Source: a virus
DNA length: 25,193 bases
Virus record (IMG/VR): IMGVR_UViG_3300025030_000395
Span: 1 to 25,193 of that record
Reading direction: 5' to 3' (one strand)
Part shown: one piece after another, positions 15,101 to 23,197 of the stretch
Numbering within the stretch: the first letter of the stretch is position 1
Layout: each line of letters opens with the position of its first letter
Made by a program: the position numbers and the translations under genes
The notes under the pieces: model-generated
Seen by the model: the letters and a program-made list of their open reading frames with translations, nothing else
Told to the model about the DNA's origin: nothing
Databases searched by the model: none

Positions 15101-17796
15101 TAAACACCGTCATATATGACATCGATGGTTTTATCCATCATATACGTAAACGATGGATGGTGACCTTTGATGATTCCTTCTTCTTTACCGTTTGAATTTA
15201 TAGTACAAAATATTGGTGGCAAAGCATCCTCTAATGGATTTCCTTTTAAAAGATTATTCAAAAATCCATCAAACAAATCTTCTTTTCTTTTTGTCGCCAT
15301 CTCGACTTGTCTATTTATTTCTTCGGGAGTTAATCCTTTATTTTCAAGCAGTCTCCTAAAATTTAAATCCTCTGGAATAGCACAAACGTCGTCCGATGAA
15401 AGTATTTCTGGCCTATTCAATTGTGCTATTTGTTCAAGTAGTTGTTTTTTATCTAAAACATCACCAAAACCTTTATAAAAATCATCAATTTTAGCCGATG
15501 AGTTTAATGCCGAGCGCAATCCTGGATATTTTGTATCAATTAGACAATTGATAAGCGCCATAACGTCTGGGTCTATGTCGCCATTTAAGAGATTTGCCAT
15601 TTCTGATGGCGATATGAGAGCTCCAACATCATTTGTCAATCCTATTAAAGAATTAATTGAATATTCCGCCCCTAATGTACCTAACGAAATCATCTTCATC
15701 GTATTCGTTTGAAGCGAGAAGAACGAATCAGTATCGATGCCTATGTCAAACGTTCTAGCTAGCATATCAGTCAAATTAAATTGTCCAAAATCTGGTGTCT
15801 TGAATCCATCTTCGCAATTTAATATTTGTTCTAAAATTGATTTAATCAGTTCTATCAAAGCGACTAATATCGCGTCTGTAATTGCTACCTCTATCGAAAT
15901 TGAAATACTTGCTATAATATCAATTGTTGGAAACCAGTTTGGAAGTTTTATTGTCGGAAACTCGCACTTTTTAGCAATATCACTTAACTCTTTATTCAAC
16001 TTCGAACACAACTCGTTTGGAACTGCATCAACTATTTGTTTTCTTGCCCTAGGGTCACTACAAATTTCTTCTAAGAAAACTTTCCCCCTCGAACCAAGAG
16101 CTCCCATAATGACGTCTATGCCAATTTCTCTAAGTTCAGAAGTAGATTTTATTTGCCTATTAGCAGCAAATTGTATTCTACCAAGTAAAAACTGCTTTTC
16201 TTCTTCATCTAGTCTACTCAAACATTCTATTATTCTTTGCCTAAGAATATCTTCCAATCTAACCGTTCCCAACGTTATGTCAGATATTCGCATCAAAAGA
16301 TTATTTGAAAAAAACTCTATAAAATCTTCACAATTTGCGCTAATCAATGCCGCCTTTCCCAAACGACACGCTCTGTCAGGTATTTTTAAACAATCAATTG
16401 CCACTTGCAATATTCTACAAATATTAACCCTATTGAGAAAATTTTCATAAACTTCATCTAATGATTTTAATTTATCTTTGACTTTTTTCATGTTGGGAAC
16501 AGAAAAAGAAACGTCGGCGACAAAATCTACTTTAGTCGACACAAACTTTGAATTAGAAGAACCGTGCGCATCTAAAAACTTTGCCGAATTAATAATAACG
16601 TCTTCTTTGTTTTTCTCTTCTTCTGTTTTGACAGGATTTTCATTAGTGAAATTAATGAAACTTTTCAAATCATTTTTGATATCTTTTGCTGTAAAAGGCT
16701 TTCCTTCAGTCATCGCATGCTGATTAACAACATCAAAAACATCTTTATCAAAAGATATTCCTACCTTACCATCACCACGAGAAAATTCTCTCAAAAAATC
16801 AGTCAAAGGAAAAGTTTGTGTGCCAGAGCCTTGAAGTTTTCCCATTTCGGACAAAAGTTTGATAGTTCTATCGTTAGATACAGATTTTGTCTTTATAAAT
16901 GAATTAAATCCCGCTTCGAGACTTAAAAACTCTTCTCCATCGTCATAAAGAACATATAAAACTTTAAAATTATTATCAACGCCGATAATAATCAAATCAT
17001 CTTCTCCTTCTCTTAAAGCTAGACCGTTTGCAACAAGAAGATTTTCAAGTACAAATAAAAACTCTTCTAATCTGTCAGCTTCTCTATCTAAAAAAATACC
17101 CCTTATTTGATAACCCGATTCGTCTGCTTCTTGTTGATATATTCGTAATATATTGGAAGCGTTTTTTATTTTATTTCTAGCTTCTGATGAAATTAAAACA
17201 ATCTCTTTTGTCGCCAACGGCAATGGCTCACCAAATGATTTTTCTTGTTTAAACTTTATTTCATCAAATTCTTTTCCTGGAATTGCAACCAGTATTCGCA
17301 CACCAAACAAAACTATTGTTTCGCCGTTTGCACCACATTTGGGATTTGGCCTAGGTGGAACAAAATTATCAACTATTTTCAATAACGCCAAAAGCTTCTC
17401 TCGTGTGTTTTTGTCAAAATCCTTATTATAAACATCTAACAAAGAATCAATTGCCGTTTCTTTAACTTCCCTGTAAATTTCATCAGCAATAGTTCCAAGT
17501 GTTTCATATTTTGTTGGTATTGTTATAAAATACTTGTCCTCTTTAGAATTATAATAAGGACTAAATTGGTCTAAACTTGTCCAATCAGGCGTAATCAGCA
17601 TTGCTGACCCAAATTGTGAATTTCTTCTGGAAGAGCGTCTATTATTTTTAGAGCTTATGCACTTCCTTTTTCTTACGCCATTATCCTTAAAGATTTCATT
17701 GCGAATGGCAGTTTCGGCTGCATCGCCTAAATCAACATTGGAAGCTTTTGCGAGACCAGAATTAATATCGCTAACTGTTTTTTTGAATTTGGACAT
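12106..17796 (-). CDS. Giant virion structural protein, probably baseplate-associated
   Basis: This 1896-residue open frame is the largest gene in the window. I do not recognise a family with confidence. Residues about 42-61 are very rich in Arg, Lys and Ser. Residues about 622-656 form a long hydrophobic segment (IDIIASISISIEVAITDAIL and onwards) that could be a membrane-like or buried helix. Several Cys are scattered through it. The C-terminus contains the runs AALRTPILILKGLVELIDP-like, PYPMGIGIGAPISPLGFIYL and FGGKIKCPDKGKK. Its position between the spike genes and the gp25-gp6 pair suggests a baseplate or hub-linked virion protein; large proteins of this sort occur beside baseplate genes in big myoviruses. 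Enzymatic function is not evident. The start is ATG 17796, close after the upstream HNH gene. Confidence 0.85.
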   Translation of the reverse strand: MSKFKKTVSDINSGLAKASNVDLGDAAETAIRNEIFKDNGVRKRKCISSKNNRRSSRRNSQFGSAMLITPDWTSLDQFSPYYNSKEDKYFITIPTKYETLGTIADEIYREVKETAIDSLLDVYNKDFDKNTREKLLALLKIVDNFVPPRPNPKCGANGETIVLFGVRILVAIPGKEFDEIKFKQEKSFGEPLPLATKEIVLISSEARNKIKNASNILRIYQQEADESGYQIRGIFLDREADRLEEFLFVLENLLVANGLALREGEDDLIIIGVDNNFKVLYVLYDDGEEFLSLEAGFNSFIKTKSVSNDRTIKLLSEMGKLQGSGTQTFPLTDFLREFSRGDGKVGISFDKDVFDVVNQHAMTEGKPFTAKDIKNDLKSFINFTNENPVKTEEEKNKEDVIINSAKFLDAHGSSNSKFVSTKVDFVADVSFSVPNMKKVKDKLKSLDEVYENFLNRVNICRILQVAIDCLKIPDRACRLGKAALISANCEDFIEFFSNNLLMRISDITLGTVRLEDILRQRIIECLSRLDEEEKQFLLGRIQFAANRQIKSTSELREIGIDVIMGALGSRGKVFLEEICSDPRARKQIVDAVPNELCSKLNKELSDIAKKCEFPTIKLPNWFPTIDIIASISISIEVAITDAILVALIELIKSILEQILNCEDGFKTPDFGQFNLTDMLARTFDIGIDTDSFFSLQTNTMKMISLGTLGAEYSINSLIGLTNDVGALISPSEMANLLNGDIDPDVMALINCLIDTKYPGLRSALNSSAKIDDFYKGFGDVLDKKQLLEQIAQLNRPEILSSDDVCAIPEDLNFRRLLENKGLTPEEINRQVEMATKRKEDLFDGFLNNLLKGNPLEDALPPIFCTINSNGKEEGIIKGHHPSFTYMMDKTIDVIYDGVYMTFNNEISNFTNALRETTAVQIPRAIERKINVEGVTEDGKTFKEEVENPEFRRLISQGVSVKEPEDLDKEAVIVYEDMQFTTGFAARGLKENLKNIQLNQRLFNVDVRGNVSFVIPNMIDVNKLSSATLLKNINSVTKDPTLLKTINNFKNVKDVANISEYYIQYRPSNLLKEGKDEYSIDIQKFDVSDNKIVETEVAVATVDEIKPEVLNFIQSRKLEHDVPQRSVFEPEMESSLPQSYFGSFITKVWKEGAPIYINGISVSKPHYAVGVAAEKLLNKIDTKLKNEFKTIAYKNLFVDTFASFAEQVSKSPLFNLKVLSLLDFTPDSISGKCRPHLLNLDDIKMKMRDAMMNNVCVETLFPTTDGLGKQTPNSMEREGINGAIRTLVRLITIENILRTIFVFSEFKINISEDIDSTIVNYIANKIYKELLNIGEITKDDKFAQQFAEQTLLSYNVAAETGEIEADKTDNFEIAARYYINIEIKSVVEQIASLAKKTDGTNQLELDRILISDYLPLFDTDRAILSEAAGPRFVKSETKKSLQIRDFKQTEIEETLAQNIRNAESLSGRVNFSFDNGNFILERYVRVSYKNEEDRFNRLLNAVVATTDQQATLLSESRKIKRGQFGVLRLKDFEQVLKTIILPETIVNGTKLEDIIESLHFGLRLVYVPPLNEEKLFGTLSSVESVSREILKDTESNKIKINNEVDLNKSFIVEESVQTTELVQSSLTFETHQKQRTREVYQFPIVCVEIPEDINFLARNTNVPGVITVLWNDKRTRLRESLLATEEYKFIFGYCIPVDRMFSLLSLYNITYLSNLEPVRNLFEGTKIAIKSVFSLLLNSGNYQYSDAYIEQMGGNAGLNTTSINNVDTDPKVPGVNVAAMALRTPILILKGLVELIDPNISRARKIVDIAKANGKNVPIHVASLGQLPMNVFMPYPMGIGIGAPISPLGFIYLALNIDDIFSDAQGKEVKRNDIGAEFGIDFSGFGGKIKCPDKGKK

Positions 17797-17802
17797 ATAT
17801 GA

Positions 17803-18594
17803 TTATTTATTGCCTTTTTTAATATTCGTATGGATAAGCTTTTTACCTTTTTTTAAATTTGCCGTAGCTTCTAGTGGTCGTAAGTTCTCTAATGCCCAAC
17901 ATTTTTGAAAATTAGGATGTTCAAATGAATTGTATTTTAATGCCGATTGAGGGATAATGTGATCAACGTGCCAATAAGTTCCGTGATTTTCCCACGACAT
18001 ATTTTCATCAAATTGGTTTTCAATATGTTCTCGCAATTGTTTTGGAGTATAAGGCAATATTTTCCAAATTTTCCCATTTTTGCTAAATTTATTTTCTCTA
18101 AAGAATGTATTAATTCTGCCCACAACGCTTGTCATTAATTTAAATGCAGGATCTTTCTTTTTTCTTTCCCTGCATAAGAAATTCGTCCTCTCTTTTACTT
18201 TAAGGTCTTTTCGTCTATTTTTATCATATTGTTTTTTCTTTTCTTTTTGTTTTGATTGAGCATTTCTTTTTGCTTGATAAGAAAGTATATTATCTTTGTT
18301 TTCTCTATAATATTCTCTTTTTCTTTTTCTAACGTTGTCTATGTTTTTCTCTCTATATTCTTTTTCTCTTTTTGTTACTTTTTCTAAATTCTTAATTCTA
18401 TAATTTCTCACTCTCCTACAAACTTCTTCACCATTTTCATCATAACGCTTTTTGGCTTTCATTAAAATTTCTTCTCTATTTTCAAGATACTCTAATTTTC
18501 TGCAATCTTTGCATATACTTCTATATCCAATTCCTTTTCTGCCAAAATGTATCAAAAGTTTTTCAACTTTACACCTTGAACATGTTTTTTTCAT
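17803..18594 (-). CDS. HNH homing endonuclease with N-terminal zinc finger
   Basis: This 263-residue protein has a treble-clef-like N-terminus with C5xxC8 and C28xxC31. A long Lys/Arg/Asn-rich middle follows, with repeated 'YREN/KR' units that likely bind DNA. The C-terminal HNH nuclease shows Asp211-His212 in HVDHIIPQS, Asn237 in ENLRPLE and Asn246 in ANLKKGK. It is a paralogue of the HNH gene at 21137-21913. It begins 18 bases after the 310-residue spike-associated gene and ends six bases before the giant structural gene. The location is that of a free-standing homing endonuclease. The start is ATG 18594. Family assignment is strong; its target is unknown. Confidence 0.9.
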   Translation of the reverse strand: MKKTCSRCKVEKLLIHFGRKGIGYRSICKDCRKLEYLENREEILMKAKKRYDENGEEVCRRVRNYRIKNLEKVTKREKEYREKNIDNVRKRKREYYRENKDNILSYQAKRNAQSKQKEKKKQYDKNRRKDLKVKERTNFLCRERKKKDPAFKLMTSVVGRINTFFRENKFSKNGKIWKILPYTPKQLREHIENQFDENMSWENHGTYWHVDHIIPQSALKYNSFEHPNFQKCWALENLRPLEATANLKKGKKLIHTNIKKGNK

Positions 18595-18612
18595 ATACTT
18601 ATACCAGCTATT

Positions 18613-19545
18613 TTATGTTAGATTACAATACCTTGAATTTATAAATTTATTACCTGATTGATAGAGGTACGAATGTTTGAACATCGCAAGGTTAGCCTTG
18701 TTCATGATAAGTGACATTTTGGTTTGCATCAAATGGTTCAATTGTGTCTGCATGCCAGCCGCCATTACAGGCGGTGAAGGACTAGTAGGTAACCCAAAAA
18801 AGGGACTGAAATGCACGTGGTGGGTCAAAGCAGTATTAAACGTCATTTGATACATTAACAAACTATCAACAATACCATTCAGCTTATCAACATGCATCGT
18901 CAACGTCTTTAGTGCTTCTTGAAGATTTCTTCCTTTAACCATTGGCTGAATATCACTGTCATCATTCCCCGCTATCAAATCGATTCCTGAAGTCGAATCA
19001 ACGCTTCCTCCCTGTGAATTGTTATCATCTGTTCTCGTAACAAGTTTTATTCCTTCTCTCGCCACAATTCGTATACCATCAGCTTTGAGCCCTATTGCTG
19101 ATTTTGTTTTTGAATTACCAACACGTCCATCAGCAAGACCAAAATTATCGTCAATATCTGTTTTTTGACTCAAATAAATCCTTGCTGCATCGTCTTTAAA
19201 TGACGGGTCGACCCAAAAACGAGTTCCATTATCAGCAAATTCTTTTGCTTTATACCCCATTCTACCAACAACAATATCGACAGAACCAGCGCCAGTGTGC
19301 CCAGCACCACCGTAACCACTCAAACGACTTGCGGGTCTGTCTCTTCCAAGAACAATAAAAGCATTATTGCCATTTTCTATATGCTTTTCGGTAGAAGTTT
19401 TTATAACTTGTGGAATTGACTCAAGTAAAGGGTGACCAGCGATACCGCGCGCAAAAGTTGTCTGATTCTCACTTGTTCTTTTGAGATTCTCTTGATTTAC
19501 TGGATTCCCACCAGTAATATCGAATGCTTTTTTGTCGACGGGCAT
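18613..19545 (-). CDS. Baseplate hub/spike-associated structural protein
   Basis: This 310-residue protein follows the spike peptidase gene. Residues about 153-175 contain GIRIVAREGIKLVTRTDD, alternating hydrophobic strands like the beta-helical repeats of gp5/VgrG spikes. The later part has NLQEALKTLTMHVDKLNGIV followed by a His-rich turn (THHVHFSPFFG) and TSPSPP, a pattern seen in phage hub and spike C-terminal parts. A Gly-rich region (GYGGAGHTGAGS) lies near residue 80. The likely role is a spike extension or hub cap acting with the 410-residue protein. No catalytic motif was found. The start is ATG 19545 with a weak ribosome binding site. An HNH endonuclease follows immediately. Confidence 0.75.
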   Translation of the reverse strand: MPVDKKAFDITGGNPVNQENLKRTSENQTTFARGIAGHPLLESIPQVIKTSTEKHIENGNNAFIVLGRDRPASRLSGYGGAGHTGAGSVDIVVGRMGYKAKEFADNGTRFWVDPSFKDDAARIYLSQKTDIDDNFGLADGRVGNSKTKSAIGLKADGIRIVAREGIKLVTRTDDNNSQGGSVDSTSGIDLIAGNDDSDIQPMVKGRNLQEALKTLTMHVDKLNGIVDSLLMYQMTFNTALTHHVHFSPFFGLPTSPSPPVMAAGMQTQLNHLMQTKMSLIMNKANLAMFKHSYLYQSGNKFINSRYCNLT

Positions 19546-19573
19546 AATCTTACTTATTTGTTTAATGTGTTAT

Positions 19574-20806
19574 TTAAGCGAACGATTTAAGTTTTTCTGA
19601 CAAGGGTGCTTTGCCTTCCGCAAGAATAGTTGGATGATTTATTCCCAAATAGACGAAATGCCAATGCTCTTTTTGCTCTTTGAAAAATCTTCCAGCATTG
19701 TAAAAGCCAAATTTGTGTCCATTTGACACAAGCCATCGATATATTTCTGTATTGGCACTACCACCAACAGCAAAATCAAATGCATTACCAGCTTGATGAA
19801 GGCTATATCCAGGTTTAGCAGCTTTATTGAAATTAGGACTTCCATCAATCCAGCCTTCGTATAGATACTTTTGTTGTTCATTAGACCTAAAACCACTGTT
19901 TAATCTTATTATTATGTTATCTTTTTTGGCGGCATTGATTAAATCATAAAATGGCTTTTCCTGTTGTTTGACAATAAAAATACCGTCTTTTGTTGCAATT
20001 GGAACTGGTATCTCCACTAAATCGACACTACCAATCGAGTTTCCATTTTTATACGCAATAGCTGGCGATGTCATTGGCGGCATCCCGTCTGGCGATTCGA
20101 CATGTTCTCTCTGTGGAGTAAAACTACCAACAGTCGTTTCGGAAGTTCTCGTCTGTTGAAGTGTAATGGGTTCTGGTAATTGAACTTCCTCTAATTTCGT
20201 ATTCGAAGTCGGATTATTTCCCGCTGGCGCCAACACACCAAGTGGTGGTTTTTTAGCAGTATCGAACATACCTTTAACCGAGTCGCGTCCGACAGCACCT
20301 CCCTGTGCATTTGCAAATGCTATTCCTTTATAAATTGGATCCGTCATGTTGTAACGATTGCCAAAATCGACCCACACAATATCTCCTGGTGCTACTGGAG
20401 CGTTAGCCGCCTCTTCTGACTCAGGCACAAAACTAGGATACATGTCAATAATATGGTTTGATGGTCCACAATTTGGGCCATAATTAAACGGCTCGAGCAA
20501 AGCCGCATGCAATTCAGGTATTCTAACTTTTAAAGTTTTCCTGGTTTTAGAAAGAATATTTACTTTTTGCACCCAAGATGTAATTGGATTATTCGAAGGA
20601 TTAGTGTCAACTCTTAGAACAATACCCTTGTAAGGTCCTGTTCCGATGATGGTATTCTTTTTGAAAGAATCGACAGCAACTTGTCGTACTATATCAATTC
20701 CAGAAGAATTTCTTGGATCTAGAGTTCTGCCAAAATTTTGTTCTTCGACATTGTTTAAAGTTCCATATCCAATGTCAATTCTGCCGTCTTTACCATTATT
20801 TGGCAT
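19574..20806 (-). CDS. Baseplate central spike with OB-type N-terminus and VanY-like peptidase domain
   Basis: This 410-residue protein joins two modules. Residues about 58-165 resemble a gp5/VgrG-type OB fold (YKGIVLRVD, LKVRIPELH, PGDIVWVDFGNRY, PIYKGIAF). Residues about 285-390 form a D-Ala-D-Ala carboxypeptidase/L-Ala-D-Glu peptidase (VanY/M15) domain. It shows SGFRS (304-308), the zinc-site SLHQAGNAFD (His337, Asp344), and EHWHF with Glu380 as probable catalytic residue and His383 as the third zinc ligand. A Pro/Thr-rich linker (about 185-250) connects them. The protein likely sits at the tail tip and cuts peptidoglycan stem peptides during DNA entry, the role lysozyme plays in T4 gp5. 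The start is ATG 20806 with GAAGGTGAAGG upstream, overlapping the previous gene by 11 bases. Confidence 0.9.
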   Translation of the reverse strand: MPNNGKDGRIDIGYGTLNNVEEQNFGRTLDPRNSSGIDIVRQVAVDSFKKNTIIGTGPYKGIVLRVDTNPSNNPITSWVQKVNILSKTRKTLKVRIPELHAALLEPFNYGPNCGPSNHIIDMYPSFVPESEEAANAPVAPGDIVWVDFGNRYNMTDPIYKGIAFANAQGGAVGRDSVKGMFDTAKKPPLGVLAPAGNNPTSNTKLEEVQLPEPITLQQTRTSETTVGSFTPQREHVESPDGMPPMTSPAIAYKNGNSIGSVDLVEIPVPIATKDGIFIVKQQEKPFYDLINAAKKDNIIIRLNSGFRSNEQQKYLYEGWIDGSPNFNKAAKPGYSLHQAGNAFDFAVGGSANTEIYRWLVSNGHKFGFYNAGRFFKEQKEHWHFVYLGINHPTILAEGKAPLSEKLKSFA

Positions 20807-21131
20807 TTTCCTTCACCTTCTTTTTAGTAGAAGTTATAGTTCCAACAATGGATGAATTTAGTTCATCGAATATTTTATCTCTCTCGCCAACGGAAAGTTC
20901 ATGACTAGAAGTTTCATCTTTTTTGACCAGCGCGGCAAGTTTAACTAACTGCTCATTTGAGCGCTGTAATGTTTCAAGATATTTGGCCATTGTCATTCCA
21001 ACACGCTCGTGTCTCTCCTTTCCTTCAACAATGTAATTGATTAAATCTTTCAACAATTCGTCAGTTTTTTCTCTGTCTTTTCGTATGTTTTCAATTGCTT
21101 CCTCGGCAAGTGATTCAAAATCTTTTTTCAT
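20796..21131 (-). CDS. Small coiled-coil protein of unknown function
   Basis: This 111-residue, highly charged protein is predicted to be mostly helical. Heptad-like stretches occur across residues 1-70 (ESLAEEAIENIRKDREKTDE and LETLQRSNEQLVKLAALV), followed by a Lys-rich tail. No cysteine, signal peptide or membrane segment is present. I do not recognise a family. The 11-base overlap with the spike-peptidase start suggests co-translation. An assembly or chaperone role for the spike is therefore possible, but this is context only. The start is ATG 21131, six bases after the HNH gene stop, without a visible ribosome binding site. Confidence 0.75.
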   Translation of the reverse strand: MKKDFESLAEEAIENIRKDREKTDELLKDLINYIVEGKERHERVGMTMAKYLETLQRSNEQLVKLAALVKKDETSSHELSVGERDKIFDELNSSIVGTITSTKKKVKENAK

Positions 21132-21136
21132 AATCG

Positions 21137-21913
21137 TTATTTGTAATTATCTAAACATAATTTATTGCTTTTTATTATGTTCTCAATAGATTCCAACGGA
21201 CGTAAGTTGCTTAAAGACCAACATTTGATAAAATTTGGATGCTCAAACGAGTCATACAGAAGGCTCGACTGTGGAATAATGTGGTCAATTTGCCACGTCC
21301 TCTTTTCAGAACTGATTTTTCCATAGTTATTCCAACTCATCCAAGGTTCCCAAAGCGATTCAAGATGCTCCTTAAGTTGTTGTGGCGTGTAAGTAAGTTT
21401 AGACCATGTAGAGCAATTTTTTGATGCACGTCTATTGCAAAGCGCGTGCCAAACAGAACTAGAAACCGATTTCCTCAATCTAAAAGACAAATCTTCTTTG
21501 CTTTTTATTTTAGTTCTGTCATTATTACGTTTTTTGTTTTCTTCCGAAGAGCGATAAATTTTGTTATATTTTTTAGTTTTTTCTTTGTTATTATTGCGAT
21601 AGTTCTTTTGATATTCTTTTATTTTGTCTTTGTTTTTTTCACAATAATTTGCACTACTCTCAATAATTTTCTCTTTATTATTATCGCGATATAGTTTCTG
21701 ACTATTTTTCAATGTCTCTTTATTGTCTTGATAATAATCTTTATTACGTTCTTTTACTTTTTGACCGTTATTTTCGCAATAATTCTTATCATATGCTCTC
21801 TTGCAATCTTTACACATTTGTGTTAAGCCATCTAGATTATTCTTATTTCTATGAAAATTGTCCAATGGTTTAATTTCATCGCATTTTGAACATCGCTTTG
21901 AATCGCAGAACAT
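21137..21913 (-). CDS. HNH homing endonuclease with N-terminal zinc finger and Asn/Lys repeats
   Basis: This 258-residue paralogue of the HNH gene at 17803-18594 has the zinc-binding pairs C8xxC11 and C34xxC37. Residues about 40-140 then repeat a roughly 20-residue Asn/Lys-rich unit with 'YY..N' and 'YR.NN' cores. The HNH site follows at Asp210-His211 (IDHIIPQS), Asn236 (SNLRPLE) and Asn245. The gene starts at ATG 21913, 12 bases after the sigma-factor stop, and precedes the coiled-coil gene. It is probably a selfish endonuclease inserted at the end of the sigma gene. The plus-strand complement of the Asn/Lys repeats gives spurious open frames. Confidence 0.9.
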   Translation of the reverse strand: MFCDSKRCSKCDEIKPLDNFHRNKNNLDGLTQMCKDCKRAYDKNYCENNGQKVKERNKDYYQDNKETLKNSQKLYRDNNKEKIIESSANYCEKNKDKIKEYQKNYRNNNKEKTKKYNKIYRSSEENKKRNNDRTKIKSKEDLSFRLRKSVSSSVWHALCNRRASKNCSTWSKLTYTPQQLKEHLESLWEPWMSWNNYGKISSEKRTWQIDHIIPQSSLLYDSFEHPNFIKCWSLSNLRPLESIENIIKSNKLCLDNYK

Positions 21914-21925
21914 ATTTAAAACTCA

Positions 21926-22621
21926 TCAATTTTCTTCATTGCGCCATTTATCATTAAACTCAATATATAATATTCTAAATTTATTCAACCCTATCAATAT
22001 TTGCTTTGTGTTTAAATTTGTAATTTCTCTTATATAAACGTATAAAGATTTTTTGTTTATTATTTCCATTGCATCTGGTTGAGCAAGAAGAATTTTTATC
22101 GCCATCAAAACTTTCTTTTCGTTATCATTCAACTTTAAGCATTCCCATTTAGATATCTCTTGCCAAAGCGATTCCAAATATTCTTTACTTGTCCTGTCTT
22201 CGTAATATGTTGATACTGTCGAAAGATGAGAATGCTCAATTAAACTTGATATGTCTTCGTGCTGCGATTCTTGAATAATTTGTGTAACGTTCTTTTTGAC
22301 CTTATGAATGAACCAATTTTTCGTTATGACAGAAAAATAAGAAAACGCTTTCGAACCTTTTGATTCGTCAAATTTACTTAAAATTGTAACCAAATGGCTC
22401 TCGCATTCTTGTATTAAAGAGTCTATATTTGGCAAAGAAAAAAACTTATATCTATAAACAATCTTTTTAATCATCTCATGAAATGCTGGTTGAATTATTG
22501 TCACATACAATTCATTTCTTTTTCTACTATCGGTAGTTTTGATATAGTCGATAATTGCCTGTTCGTGTAAAATAGTAAAATAGTTTTTAGGTTTTTTAAT
22601 TTGTTGTTCTTTTTCCGTCAT
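21926..22621 (-). CDS. Phage late sigma factor, gp55-like
   Basis: This 231-residue protein resembles the reduced sigma factors of T4-like phages. Residues about 85-130 contain SLIQECESHLVTILSKFDES and then KAFSYFSVITKNWFIHKVKK, matching the T4 gp55 region-2 pattern (a 'KFD..K...FAYF..I' core with basic residues) that contacts core polymerase and melts promoters. The N-terminus has a helix with an ILHEQAIIDYIKTTDSRKR motif. No clear region 4 helix-turn-helix is seen, consistent with gp55, which depends on other factors for -35 recognition. The start is ATG 22621, overlapping the membrane-protein gene by 26 bases, with AGGGAAGAGG upstream. The role in late transcription is by family knowledge. 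Confidence 0.75.
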   Translation of the reverse strand: MTEKEQQIKKPKNYFTILHEQAIIDYIKTTDSRKRNELYVTIIQPAFHEMIKKIVYRYKFFSLPNIDSLIQECESHLVTILSKFDESKGSKAFSYFSVITKNWFIHKVKKNVTQIIQESQHEDISSLIEHSHLSTVSTYYEDRTSKEYLESLWQEISKWECLKLNDNEKKVLMAIKILLAQPDAMEIINKKSLYVYIREITNLNTKQILIGLNKFRILYIEFNDKWRNEEN

Positions 22622-22934
22622 CGTCCTCTTCCCTCAGTTTTTGCACAAATTCTTCCATTTCCTCTCCGCCCAAAACACCAACTCCATTAAAATCATTCAG
22701 AAAGAGAACTAATTCGCGAGTATGGTTCAATACTCCTTGTAATTCTTTATCTCCATAAAACATCTGCAATTCGTAAATGCTTTTTAAATGTTCTCCATAT
22801 GCATCTAACTTAAGCAACACTTCTGAAAGCGCACTAGATGAAATGTAGCAGCTTCTAACAAGCCGTATAATATACCAAATTAAAATTGAATTAATTGTCA
22901 AAGACAATAACAGAAAAAATATCATCCACGTCAT
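22596..22934 (-). CDS. Small single-pass membrane protein of unknown function
   Basis: The N-terminus has a strong membrane segment (MIFFLLLSLTINSILIWYII) followed by Arg, so the protein likely has one inner-membrane span. The remainder is a charged, helical, acidic tail (EEMEEFVQKLREEDDD). ATG 22934 is preferred because it overlaps the FmdB-like gene's TGA at 22931 (ATGA) and follows GGAAG. A GTG at 22943 would add three residues. I do not recognise the family. The gene lies between a zinc-ribbon gene and the sigma-factor gene and overlaps both, so the three are probably co-translated. Confidence 0.75.
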   Translation of the reverse strand: MTWMIFFLLLSLTINSILIWYIIRLVRSCYISSSALSEVLLKLDAYGEHLKSIYELQMFYGDKELQGVLNHTRELVLFLNDFNGVGVLGGEEMEEFVQKLREEDDDGKRTTN

Positions 22935-23194
22935 GAATTCCACTTCCTATCTTTTAGATGTTGCTTCTCGACAGACAATGTCTCTTTTGTTTCTTCCAAG
23001 GAATTTTTATAAATTTCTTCTGCTTTTTTCTTTAGTGTTGCATCTTTACTATTGATAAAAACCTTAGATGGAAGTTTTTTTAAACTACTGCCTAAACATT
23101 TAGGACATTCTAGAAGTTTTTCATTCATCAAGTGAAAAGTATCAGTTACAACATTGCACTCTTCATTCAAGCACATATAAGTGTAATTTGGCAT
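22931..23194 (-). CDS. FmdB-type zinc-ribbon protein
   Basis: This short protein of about 87 residues has an N-terminal zinc ribbon. Its YTYMC..EEC pair of cysteines is followed by CPKC, then a KKLPSKVF segment as in FmdB-family proteins. The C-terminal half is a charged helix. FmdB-like ribbons are common in large T4-like phages and are thought to be regulators, but the actual role is unknown. ATG 23194 is chosen over the TTG at 23197, which lies right against the preceding stop. It overlaps the next gene by four bases (ATGA). Confidence 0.85.
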   Translation of the reverse strand: MPNYTYMCLNEECNVVTDTFHLMNEKLLECPKCLGSSLKKLPSKVFINSKDATLKKKAEEIYKNSLEETKETLSVEKQHLKDRKWNS

Positions 23195-23197
23195 CAA

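Noticed and set aside
15737-16450. Plus-strand frame of 237 codons
   Set aside because: It is wholly antisense to the giant structural gene, has odd Ser/Ile-rich composition and no homology-like motif, so it is a shadow frame.
17797-17815. AATAAATA-like sequence before the giant gene as a late promoter
   Set aside because: It overlaps the HNH gene's Asn-Lys-stop codons and lies too close to the ATG. In such AT-rich DNA this is expected by chance.
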